Assembly (NCBI RefSeq): GCF_019977235.1
Contig: NZ_AP024646.1
Span: forward strand, 2,418,001 to 2,482,000
DNA: 64,000 nt
Origin: Arthrobacter sp. StoSoilB5
GTDB taxonomy: Bacteria > Actinomycetota > Actinomycetes > Actinomycetales > Micrococcaceae
Reading direction: 5' to 3'
Below, piece after piece: positions 53,219-61,508 of this stretch; positions within the stretch are counted from its first letter, which is position 1; each line of letters opens with the position of its first letter. The notes under the pieces are model-generated. The model was not told the origin of the DNA and did no database searches. It saw only the letters and a program-made list of their open reading frames with translations. Made by a program: the position numbers and the translations under genes.

Positions 53219-54565
53219 ATGGCCGCCGGCCCGGCAACCCTGGACACAGCAATCGATAACGCAGGCCCCAGCAACGCCGACGTCGTTGCCCTCGACCGGG
53301 CGAACGTCTTCCATTCCTGGTCTGCGCAAAAGTCCCTCAACCCCCTGGCGATCGCCGGCGGCTCCGGAAGCACCGTGTGGGACCACGACGGCAACACCTT
53401 CCTGGACTTCTCCAGCCAGTTGGTCAACACCAACATCGGCCACCAGCACCCCAAAGTGATCGCCGCCATCGCCCAGCAGGCAACAAGCCTGGCAACCGTG
53501 GCCCCGGCACACGCCAACCACGTCCGGGCGACGGCAGCGACCAAGATCCTTTCCCACGCCCCCGCCACCATGGACAAGGTGTTCTTCACCAACGGCGGCG
53601 CAGACGCGAACGAGAACGCCATTCGCATGGCCCGCCTGCACACCGGCCGCGACAAAGTCATCTCCCGCTACCGCTCCTACCACGGCAATACCGGCGCCGC
53701 GATTGCGGCAACGGGGGACTGGCGCCGCATCCCCAACGAATACTCCCGCGGCCACATCCACGTCTTCGGCCCCTACCTCTACCGCTCGGAATTCTGGGCA
53801 GAAGCCCCAGAGCAGGAAACCGAACGGGCACTGCACCACCTGCGCCGGGTGATCCAGGCCGAAGGACCCCAGTCGGTCGCAGCTGTCCTCCTCGAAACCG
53901 TCCCCGGTACCGCCGGCATCCTTGTCCCCACGCCCGGGTACCTCCAAGGGGTGCGGACCCTGTGCGACGAATACGGCATCATGATGATCCTCGACGAGGT
54001 CATGGCCGGCTTCGGCCGCACCGGCGACTGGTTCGCCTTTGACGCCTTTGACGTGACACCGGACCTGATCACCTTCGCCAAAGGCGTCAACTCCGGCTAC
54101 ATCCCGGTGGGCGGCGTCATCATCTCCGGCGATATTGCAGCCACTTTCGACGAATGCGTCTTCCCGGGCGGCTTGACCTATTCAGGCCACCCGATCGCCG
54201 CGGCGTCCATCGTCGCCTCCATCGAAGCCTTCGAAGAAGAAGACATTGTTGGCAACGCCGCACGCATTGGCCGCGACCACCTGGAGCCGGGCCTCCAGAC
54301 ACTTGCTGAAAAGCACGATGTCATTGGCGACGTCCGCGGCCGCGGGGTTTTCTGGGCACTCGAACTCGTGCAGGACCGCAGCACCCGCACGCCGGTCACC
54401 GCCGATTACATGGGCCGCCTTAAGGCCGAACTGTTTGGCCGCGGACTGCTGCCATTCATCGCTGAAAACCGCATCCACGTGGTCCCGCCCGCCGTCGTCA
54501 CGGCCGAAGAAGTGGCCCAGGCACTTGCCATCTACGACCAAGCCCTTTCCGCCGTCAGCATCTAG
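53219..54565 (+). CDS. Class III aminotransferase (omega-amino acid:pyruvate type)
   Basis: 448-residue PLP enzyme. HIGHQHPKVIAAIAQQ-like region (NIGHQHPKVIAAI), FFTNGGADANENAIRMAR, SRYRSYHGNT, the ring-contact DEVMAGFGRTG, and the PLP lysine in FAKGVNSGYIPVGGV, all intact. ATG 53219 with GAGAGGAACC upstream. Similar to taurine/beta-alanine:pyruvate aminotransferases. Products such as malonate semialdehyde would feed MmsA (29843-31348). It is divergent from the PucR gene. Confidence 0.92.
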   Translation: MAAGPATLDTAIDNAGPSNADVVALDRANVFHSWSAQKSLNPLAIAGGSGSTVWDHDGNTFLDFSSQLVNTNIGHQHPKVIAAIAQQATSLATVAPAHANHVRATAATKILSHAPATMDKVFFTNGGADANENAIRMARLHTGRDKVISRYRSYHGNTGAAIAATGDWRRIPNEYSRGHIHVFGPYLYRSEFWAEAPEQETERALHHLRRVIQAEGPQSVAAVLLETVPGTAGILVPTPGYLQGVRTLCDEYGIMMILDEVMAGFGRTGDWFAFDAFDVTPDLITFAKGVNSGYIPVGGVIISGDIAATFDECVFPGGLTYSGHPIAAASIVASIEAFEEEDIVGNAARIGRDHLEPGLQTLAEKHDVIGDVRGRGVFWALELVQDRSTRTPVTADYMGRLKAELFGRGLLPFIAENRIHVVPPAVVTAEEVAQALAIYDQALSAVSI

Positions 54566-54694
54566 GCTGGCCTGCTTCCAGTTGACGTTGAATCGCCGCT
54601 CGGCTGAGGCCCGGCGGCGATTTACTGGTCAGTGGCACAGTCGCTTTTCGGGCCTTAGCTGTACAGAGTCAGGAGATTGGTTACGTCGTAAATA

Positions 54695-54751
54695 TGTGAA
54701 GACCTCTTAGGTTGGCGGTTACCACACACAGCCAACGACTACGGGGTCTTC
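54695..54751. repeat. Nested inverted repeat at an IS481-type 5' end
   Basis: GAAGACC (54695-54701) pairs with GGTCTTC at the other end, and inside it GTTGGC pairs with GCCAAC. Immediately after, ATG begins MYHRNARLE, like the start of IS481 transposases (MSHRNARL), but the frame then turns into unrelated sequence. It looks like the 5' end of a destroyed IS481-type element. Confidence 0.5.
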
Positions 54752-54824
54752 ATGTACCACCGTAATGCCCGACTGGAGGGGTTCTGCTGGCCGTCGCCTG
54801 CCCGGTGCTTCGCAGGATGCGTGA

Positions 54825-54990
54825 ACCGTGCTAGGTGTACTGCGCCACTAGGTTGGTGGCATCCGGGTGATGGGTGTGGTTCCGATGCCGGTGTGAACTC
54901 GTTCAGTGTTGTAGTGCTGGATCGTTACCCTGCAACGCGGTGGAGTAATCGCGGAATTTCGGGGGCGTTGTTGCAGATCTCGATGCCTCT
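54825..54990 (-). pseudogene. IS481/IS3-type transposase C-terminal fragment
   Basis: The minus strand reads IQHYNTERVHTGIGTTPITR, typical of the end of DDE integrase-core transposases (YN..R.H..LG..TP). A one-base shift separates it from a terminal ATNLVAQYT. The catalytic core is absent. Confidence 0.6.
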
Positions 54991-55583
54991 TGACGTCGCG
55001 GCCTTCAGTCATTGGGCGTCGGCATATGGAGAAGCGCCGGGTACAAGCGTGCGAGGCGGGCCCTGATACCGGACACAAACAGGCAGGCAGCGAGAGCGCT
55101 TCTTACGGGCTCCGGCCGCTGGATCAGATTCTTCCTGCGCTCGTATGAGTTCTGGCGGTCGTGCTCTGTAGGTAGGTCCTGTAGACCAGGAATGACCTCC
55201 CCTCAATTGAGCCGGGCCCGTTGTCGGAGGAAGACTCAAGCGTGGAAGTCGGCCTGTTGACAATGTCAACACTCTAGGCCTCTGACTGGGTCGAGTGACA
55301 TAGCTCGAGGCGTCCTCTTCAAGTCATTTCCGCTCTCCGGCACCCTCACTCCCCGCCGAGAGTGGCGCAAGGGCTGATCATCGGAACCGGGTAACACGTA
55401 CATGGTGCTTAGCGGCGCCCGACCCAGGATGTCGTTTTTGGGCACAGTGTCCACCTCGGCGTCGGGGTGTTGTAGGCGTTCAATTGCGTGAGTACGGTCA
55501 CAGTTGCCGGGTCAACAGCCCGTGCAGCAGGACCATCGAAGATTCGGGTCCTCATAGTTCGAGGAAAAATGGGTGCGTGAACT
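54991..55583. other. Region upstream of the decayed dehydrogenase operon
   Basis: About 590 bases without a supported gene; it contains IS debris at its left end and the palindrome at 55256-55270. Open frames are short and overlapping on both strands. Confidence 0.4.
55256..55270. promoter_or_regulatory. Perfect 15-bp palindrome, possible operator
   Basis: GTTGACA-A-TGTCAAC, a 7-1-7 inverted repeat about 310 bases before the E1 alpha gene. Also contains TTGACA, a possible -35. GntR- and TetR-type regulators bind such sites; a TetR gene lies at 60552-61094 beyond the operon. Confidence 0.4.
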
Positions 55584-56731
55584 TTGCGTTTAGATGAGTT
55601 GAACCTTTCCGCAAGTCGACAGGATTCGGAGTTGAGAGGAGACGGCCAACTCATTCAGCTGCTTAGCCCTGCAGGCGACCGGGTGGGACACCCGGACTTC
55701 GACTTGTGGGTTCAGGACGTCTCTGACGTGCAGCTTGCTTCGCTGTACGAAGACATGAGTGTCATTCGCCGGATCGATACCGAAGCCACCTATCTCCAGC
55801 GCCAAGGGGAACTTGCTCTCTGGCCGCCGCTTCTTGGCCAAGAGGCCGCCCAGATTGGATCGGCTCGGGCCCTACGAAGGGACGATTTCGTCTTTTCCAG
55901 CTACCGGGAGAGTGGCGTCGCCTATTGCAGAGGAGTGGATTACGGAGACATCCTCCAAGTGTGGCGTGGCAACTCCCACTCGGGGTGGGATCCCTTTGAG
56001 TTGAGTATGGCTACACCCCAGGTCATTATCGGCGCACAAACACTCCACGCAACCGGCTACGCCATGGGCATCAAGAACGACGGCGCGGATTCTGTCGCCA
56101 TCGCATATTTCGGCGATGGCGCGACAAGCCAAGGTGATGTGAACGAGGCAATGGTGTTCGCTGCTAGTTTCAGGTCCCCATTATCTTCTTCTGCCAGAAC
56201 AACCAATGGGCGATCTCAGAACCTGTAGGGCTTCAGTCGCAAATTCCAATCGCATCCCGGGCGACGGGCTTCGGCATCCCATCTCTACAGGTGGACGGAA
56301 ACGACGTCCTGGCGGTCAGGGCAGCTACTCGGTTTGCCTTGCACAGGGCCCGGACCGGCGGAGGGCCGACATTTATCGAGGCTGTCACGTATCGAATGGG
56401 CCCGCACACCACGGCCGATGATCCCACCCGGTACCGTGACGCCAATGAGCTGGAGATTTGGGCGGCCAAGGACCCAATTTTCCGGCTGGCAGCTCTTTTG
56501 GAAAGTGCGGGAGTGCTCACTCCGGAACTTGAGGCTTCCGTCGCGGCTAAGGCAGACGCTGTTGCCGAGGAGATGCGTGAGGCCTGTATCAACATGCCAC
56601 CCCCATCACCGATGGACAGGTTCGCCCACGTATACAGCGCACCAAACTCTTCATTGGAAACGCAGAAGGAACACTACGCCCGTTACCTCGAGACCTTCGA
56701 GGCTGACCGCGGTAAAGGGACGAACACATGA
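55584..56731 (+). pseudogene. 2-oxoacid dehydrogenase E1 alpha subunit with a frameshift
   Basis: The first frame (from about TTG 55584; the true start is unclear) contains YEDMSVIRRIDTEATYLQRQ, GQEAAQIGSARALRRDD and the ThDP motif YFGDGATSQGDVNEAM, then goes out of frame at about 56170 where TTTCAGG should be TTTCCAGG. The correct frame continues as VPIIFFCQNNQWAISEPVG and ends EADRGKGTNT at 56731. One missing C removes the second half of the ThDP site (NNxW) and everything after it. The rest is well preserved, so the break is recent or a sequence error. The stop overlaps the E1 beta start. Confidence 0.8.
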
Positions 56732-57738
56732 GCACCATGACCTTCAGCAGAGCCATCAACGCCGGCTTGCGCAAATCCCTCGAGAACGACCCCAAGGTCA
56801 TCCTGATGGGGGAGGACATCGGCGCCCTCGGCGGCGTCTTCCGGGTCACGGACGGCCTGCAGAAGGACTTCGGCAATCACCGCGTCGTGGACACGCCACT
56901 GGCCGAATCCGCCATCATGGGCACCGCAGTCGGACTGGCGTACCGCGGCTACCGCCCGGTGGTGGAGATCCAGTTCGACGGCTTTATCTACCCGGCCTTC
57001 GACCAGATCGTGAGCCAGGTGGCCAAGCTGCATTACCGGACCCAGGGCGCCGTGAAGATGCCCATCACCGTCCGGGTACCCTTCGGCGGCGGCAGCGGCT
57101 CACCGGAACACCACTCGAAATCACCCGAGGCCTACTTCACCCACACCTCCGGGCTACGCGTGGTGACCGTGTCCAACCCGCAGGACGCCCACACCGTCAT
57201 CCAGCAGGCCATCGCCAGCGACGATCCCGTCCTGTACTTAGAACCCAAACGCCGCTACCACGACAAAGGCGAAGTGGACGAGGCTGTTGACCTGTCCACC
57301 GCCCTGCCCATGGACCAGGCACGCGTCGTCACTGAGGGGACCGACGTGACACTCGTGGCCTACGGCCCCCTGGTCAAGACAGCCCGCGACGCCGCCACCG
57401 CCGCGTCGGACGAGGGAGTGTCCATCGAGGTCGTCGACCTGCGCTCGCTGGCGCCCGCTGACTACGCCACCGTGAAAGCCTCCGTGCGGAAAACCGGCCG
57501 GCTGGTCATCACCCACGAGGCCGGGCAGTCCGGCGGGCTCGGCGCAGAAGTGGCCGCCAGCATCACCGAGCGGTGCTTCTACCACCTTGAAGCCGCTCCC
57601 GTCAGGATCACCGGGTTCGATATTCCGTACCCGTACTCCAAACTCGAAATGCACCATCTGCCCGGCCTGGACAGAATCCTCGACGGCGTCGACCGTGCCC
57701 TGGGTCGGCCGAACTCCCTGAGTGGGCTGGAAGGATGA
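56728..57738 (+). CDS. 2-oxoacid dehydrogenase E1 beta subunit
   Basis: 336-residue intact E1 beta: VILMGEDIGALGGVFRVTDG with the ThDP-contacting Glu, VDTPLAESAIMGTAVGLAYRG, FGGGSGSPEHHSKSPEAYF, and the C-terminal domain GVSIEVVDLRSLAPADYATV. ATG 56728 overlaps the E1 alpha stop (ATGA) and its stop overlaps the E2 start, so the three genes were a tightly coupled operon. Likely branched-chain 2-oxoacid or pyruvate dehydrogenase. It cannot act if the E1 alpha and E2 breaks are real. Confidence 0.92.
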   Translation: MSTMTFSRAINAGLRKSLENDPKVILMGEDIGALGGVFRVTDGLQKDFGNHRVVDTPLAESAIMGTAVGLAYRGYRPVVEIQFDGFIYPAFDQIVSQVAKLHYRTQGAVKMPITVRVPFGGGSGSPEHHSKSPEAYFTHTSGLRVVTVSNPQDAHTVIQQAIASDDPVLYLEPKRRYHDKGEVDEAVDLSTALPMDQARVVTEGTDVTLVAYGPLVKTARDAATAASDEGVSIEVVDLRSLAPADYATVKASVRKTGRLVITHEAGQSGGLGAEVAASITERCFYHLEAAPVRITGFDIPYPYSKLEMHHLPGLDRILDGVDRALGRPNSLSGLEG

Positions 57739-58889
57739 GCGCAACCATGATCAAGGAATTCAGGCTCCCGGACCTCGGCGAAGGACTGACCGAGTCCGAA
57801 ATCCTCAGCTGGAAAGTCGGGGTGGGGGACACCGTCAGCCTCAACCAGGTCATTGCCGAGGTGGAAACGGCCAAAGCCGTGGTGGAACTGCCGTCACCGT
57901 TCGCCGGCGTCATCAGGGAGCTCCACGAGCAGCCCGGCACGGTTGTGGAGGTCGGCAAGCCGATCGTCTCCTTCGAAGTATCGGACGACGACGGCCCCGG
58001 CTCCAACGGCGCCGGCGAGGCAACGGCCAAGCGCGAGCCGAACCTCGTCGGGTACGGCGCCGTCCTGGAAGGCTCTGGCCGGCCCGCCCGCCGCGCCCGC
58101 AGTTTCGCCGACCCGCGTCCCGGACCGGTTCGCCCAGTGATGGTCGTAGCAACTCCCGTCGATCGTCCGCGGTCCACGCCGCCGGTTCGCAAACTGGCCA
58201 AGGATCTCGGTGTCAGCCTCAAAGCAGTCACCGGCACGGGAGAGCACGGGCTCATCACCCGTGACGATGTCCGGAACTTCGTCGGTGGCGGGGACCTGCC
58301 CGCAGCTGTACAGGAACTGGCCGGCGCGCCAGCGCAGGCCAGCGTGCGGGAGCAAGGCGAGCGGGAGACCCGCACGCCCATAAAGGGCGTGCGGAGGTTC
58401 ACGGCCGCCGCCATGGTGGCCAGCGCCTTCACCGCACCCCACGTCACGGAGTTCCTGACCGTCGACGTCATGCCCACGACGGAGCTGCTGGCTCGGCTCA
58501 AGGCCAGCCGCGCGTTGGCCGGCTACAAGCTCACGCCGCTTACTATGGTGTCCAAGGCCGTGCTGATCACGCTGGGAAGCACCCGACGCTCAACGCCAGC
58601 TGGGACGAGGCCAACAAGGAGATCGTCCAGTTCAACTACGTGAACCTGGGCATCGCGGCCGCGACCCCGCGGGGACTGACGGTTCCGAACATCAAGGACG
58701 CGGACCGGATGTCCCTCATGGAAATCTCCTCCGCCCTGACGGAACTGACGGACACGGCGCGGGCCGGGAAGACAAGCCCGGAGTCCCTCTCCAGCGGCAC
58801 GATTTCCATCACGAACATCGGCGTCTTCGGCATCGACGCAGGCACGCCTATCCTGAACCCGGGCGAGGCCGCCATCCTGGCCCTCGGCT
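57735..58889 (+). pseudogene. 2-oxoacid dehydrogenase E2, frameshifted and truncated
   Basis: ATG 57735 (or 57747, MIKEFRLPDLGEGLTE). Lipoyl domain with the lysine in VETAKAVVELPSP, E3-binding domain VRKLAKDLGVSLKAVTGTGEHG, then the acyltransferase domain. At about 58574-58576 GGG should be GGGG; the frame continues on the other side as [40 protein letters not shown] and ILALG, then stops matching at 58889. The last about 60 residues, with the active-site HRxxDG, are missing. The sequence after 58889 looks like an insertion-sequence end and the IS30-type element starts 83 bases later. Confidence 0.85.
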
Positions 58890-58971
58890 GTGACTTTTGC
58901 CGGTAAATGGCGGCATTCTTACAGCGCTATTTGGCGCATGGTGCAGCCCGGAAGAGGATCGGCGGATTCTG

Positions 58972-60168
58972 GCGGTCATTGCAACAGGAGTCCTTCGATC
59001 AATTCGATCGGTTTTCTGAACTCTAGTCTTTTGCGCGGCCGGTCGTTGAGTTCCTGCGCGACCCAGTCGAGGTCTTCGGCGCTGTGGATGCTCAGGTCGG
59101 TGCCTTTCGGGAAGTACTGGCGCAGCAGGCCATTCGTGTTTTCGTTGATGCCGCGCTGCCAGGGTGAGTGCGGGTCGCAGAAGTAGATGTCGATGCCGGC
59201 ATTGATTTTCACGCTCTTCCAGTCCTGCATTTCGATGCCCTGGTCCCAGGTGAGGGAATGCCGTAGCGCCTCGGGGAGTGTCTTGATCTTGGCTGCCAGG
59301 GCGTCACGCATTTGTTCTGCTTTGTATCCATCGGGAAGATGAACGAGCATCGTGTAGTTGGTGGTTCGCTCAACGAGGGTCCCGATCGCGGACTGGTTGC
59401 CCTTGCCGATGATAAGGTCGCCGTCCCAGTGCCCCGGCACCGCACGGTCCTGAACCTCGGGTGGACGCTCGGAGATATTGATCATCCCCGGGATCCGGTT
59501 CTTCCGCTGGCCGGCCTTCCTGCACGGCTGCCTGAGCGCACGCCCGGTGCGCAAACACGCGGCCAGATCCCGGTTGAGTGCCCCGCGGGACTGAACGTAG
59601 AGGGACTGGTAAATGGTCTCAGGTGACACCCGCATCTCCGGCTCATCGGGAAACTCAACCCGCAGGCGTCCTGCGATCTGCTCCGGCGAGTACTTCATTT
59701 TCAGATCCTCTTCCACCTTCGCACGCAACACCGTGTTCGTGTGCAGTTTCGCCGGTTTCGGCCGCGAAGCGCGCTCGTACGCCAGCACGTGAGCGGACGT
59801 CGCCCGGTAGGGCAACCCGGCCACCGAATTGCGTCGAAGCTCCCTGGACACCGTCGAGGCCGATCTGCCGATCACGGCCCCGATCTGGCGCAGCGAGTGT
59901 CCCTGGGCGCGCATCACAGCGATCTCTTCACGCTGGGCGAAGGTCAGGCATCTGCCCTTCAGATCACGGCCGCGGCGCGGCCTGACACCCCCGGCGTCGA
60001 CCAGGACCCGGCGCCCAGCCCGCCTGCTCGTATTGATCGGCGCAACGGCGTCAGTAATGAAATCACCGGCCTGCATCCCAGCCCAAAACACCTGCAGAAG
60101 ATCCGGTCTTACATAAATTGAATACCTCGCCACGACAACACCCATCCGCTAAGTGTTGCAATCACCGC
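58972..60168 (-). mobile_element. IS30-type insertion sequence, complete
   Basis: About 1197 bp with 15-bp terminal inverted repeats: GCGGTCATTGCAACA at 58972-58986 and TGTTGCAATCACCGC at 60154-60168 (14 of 15 match). One transposase gene fills it. No obvious target duplication: flanks are TCTG and AAGA. It lies just beyond the truncated E2 gene, so it or a neighbouring element may have caused the deletion. Confidence 0.8.
58976..60145 (-). CDS. IS30 family transposase
   Basis: 389 residues, full length. N-terminal extension, HTH region CLTFAQREEIAVMRAQGHSLRQIGAVIGRS with STVSRELRRN, then the linker ETIYQSLYVQSRGALNRDL, and the DDE core: GHWDGDLIIGKGN (first D), TWDQGIEMQDWKSV (second D) and PWQRGINENTNGLLRQYFPKG (E). 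All catalytic residues are present, so it may be active. The stop lies inside the left terminal repeat, the start just inside the right one. Confidence 0.93.
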   Translation of the reverse strand: MGVVVARYSIYVRPDLLQVFWAGMQAGDFITDAVAPINTSRRAGRRVLVDAGGVRPRRGRDLKGRCLTFAQREEIAVMRAQGHSLRQIGAVIGRSASTVSRELRRNSVAGLPYRATSAHVLAYERASRPKPAKLHTNTVLRAKVEEDLKMKYSPEQIAGRLRVEFPDEPEMRVSPETIYQSLYVQSRGALNRDLAACLRTGRALRQPCRKAGQRKNRIPGMINISERPPEVQDRAVPGHWDGDLIIGKGNQSAIGTLVERTTNYTMLVHLPDGYKAEQMRDALAAKIKTLPEALRHSLTWDQGIEMQDWKSVKINAGIDIYFCDPHSPWQRGINENTNGLLRQYFPKGTDLSIHSAEDLDWVAQELNDRPRKRLEFRKPIELIEGLLLQ

Positions 60169-60551
60169 AAGAACCCAAGGATCGGTCAACGGGCGCGACG
60201 ACTCGAACTCTTGCCGGCGCCAGGGCTCGGGGGTCGAAATGTCCGTATACGTCGCGAGACCCTGTGGCCGATGAAGGTCCCCAACTGCAGCCAGGCCAAG
60301 CGAATGGCAGTGTCCCACTGCTAGACCTAGCCCTGACGTACTTGGGAGTGCCAACCACTGGCGTACCCTCCGCTCACGTCGCCGGGGACTCGTCGACCTA
60401 AGGACTACCCGCCGCGGCCGCGGTGGTAAGCCCATGGCGCTTGCGTGGCTAGCAGCAATAGCAGCACGATCAGGCCATGAGGATGAGATGCTCTGCGCCG
60501 TCCGCCTGAAAAGCGCCGTCCGTCTCGTTCTTTCGTGGCGACAGTACGCAG
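60169..60551. other. Intergenic region after the IS30-type element
   Basis: About 380 bases. The missing end of the E2 gene is not found here. Overlapping open frames on both strands have no recognisable product. Confidence 0.45.
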
Positions 60552-61094
60552 CTAAAAGATTCCAGCCAAAAACGCGTCGAGTCCGATCTCAAATTGAATT
60601 CTGGCTTGCTCGGACGTCTGATGATCGGCGAACATGCCCATTCGCGCTTGGGAGCGGGAGTCGGCCAAGAGAACGTTACCGAAAATAAGTGCCTCGAGGG
60701 CCATTATGCCTGGGATTATTTTGTTCTCCAGCCAGCCATTTTTCCGAAGATAGATGGTAAGCGCCTCGTACATCCGCTTAGCCGGAGCGCCTTCAAGCGG
60801 ATGCGCGACGAGAAAAGGTATCAGTCCTGGATGCTGGCAGAACACTTCGTAATAGGACAGAGCCCAATGTCTGATTCCCGTGGGCCACGGCAATAGTTCT
60901 AGGCCCTCGATGTCGATTCGGGACATAAGGTTCCCGGCGATCATGGATAGTAGTTGGTCCTTTGAGCGCAGGTGATTGTAGATAGCGTAGTGCCTGACGT
61001 GCATGTGGGCGGCAAGCGTCCTCATAGTAAGCGATCCGTATCCGGAGTTCATTACGAGGTCAATCGCCGCGGCGATGATTTCATTCTTTGACAC
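60552..61094 (-). CDS. TetR family transcriptional regulator
   Basis: 180 residues from GTG 61094 (GGAGAG eight bases upstream). N-terminal TetR HTH: KNEIIAAAIDLVMNSGYGSL, TMRTLAAHMHVRHYAIYNHL, followed by an all-helical ligand domain (LSYYEVFCQHPGLIPFLVAHP). The frame is open much further upstream but without homology. It lacks close partners: the decayed E1/E2 operon and IS element lie on one side and an amidohydrolase on the other. The ligand is unknown. Confidence 0.85.
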   Translation of the reverse strand: MSKNEIIAAAIDLVMNSGYGSLTMRTLAAHMHVRHYAIYNHLRSKDQLLSMIAGNLMSRIDIEGLELLPWPTGIRHWALSYYEVFCQHPGLIPFLVAHPLEGAPAKRMYEALTIYLRKNGWLENKIIPGIMALEALIFGNVLLADSRSQARMGMFADHQTSEQARIQFEIGLDAFLAGIF

Positions 61095-61328
61095 CGCTAC
61101 CGCTCTCCGACGTACCCCCGGACGTTGAATTCCTTGTGGGTGGCGTGGATTGTGGGTAGTGGGTTCACCGCCTGGAGAGTCGGGAGACAAGGGTATCCTC
61201 CAGATCTGGCTGAAGGTGCGACTTTGCGTCCTTCCCTTTCGTGACGATTCCGTCCTCGTATCGAGTCCTTGCTCATCGCGGCAGGGTGGTCCGCTCGGGA
61301 CGGATAGGGGTCTGACAGGCCTAAGCAC

Positions 61329-61358
61329 GCTGAGCTGTTTGTCAATCAACAGCTCAGC
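61329..61358. other. Hairpin in the TetR upstream region
   Basis: GCTGAGCTGTT (61329-61339) and its complement AACAGCTCAGC (61348-61358), 8-base loop. Between the amidohydrolase stop and the TetR gene; could be a second terminator or an operator. Confidence 0.45.
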
Positions 61359-61371
61359 AGGCTTCGACCAA

Positions 61372-61406
61372 ACGAAGCGGCCCCCGGAGGAGGGCCTACT
61401 TCGTCG
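61372..61406 (-). terminator. Terminator of the amidohydrolase operon
   Basis: On the minus strand ACGAAG ... GGCCC pairs with GGGCC ... CTTCGT, followed by TTGG. About 100 bases after the amidohydrolase stop. The rest of 61095-61508 shows no gene. Confidence 0.55.
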
Positions 61407-61508
61407 GGTCGCAGCGCGTGGAAGTCCGTGGGGAACATCCAGGTCAGCAGTCAGGGATGCGGCTGCCCGGAAATTGCTTAGCGGCAGGTTTTGGGGCTTC
61501 GGTAACGC

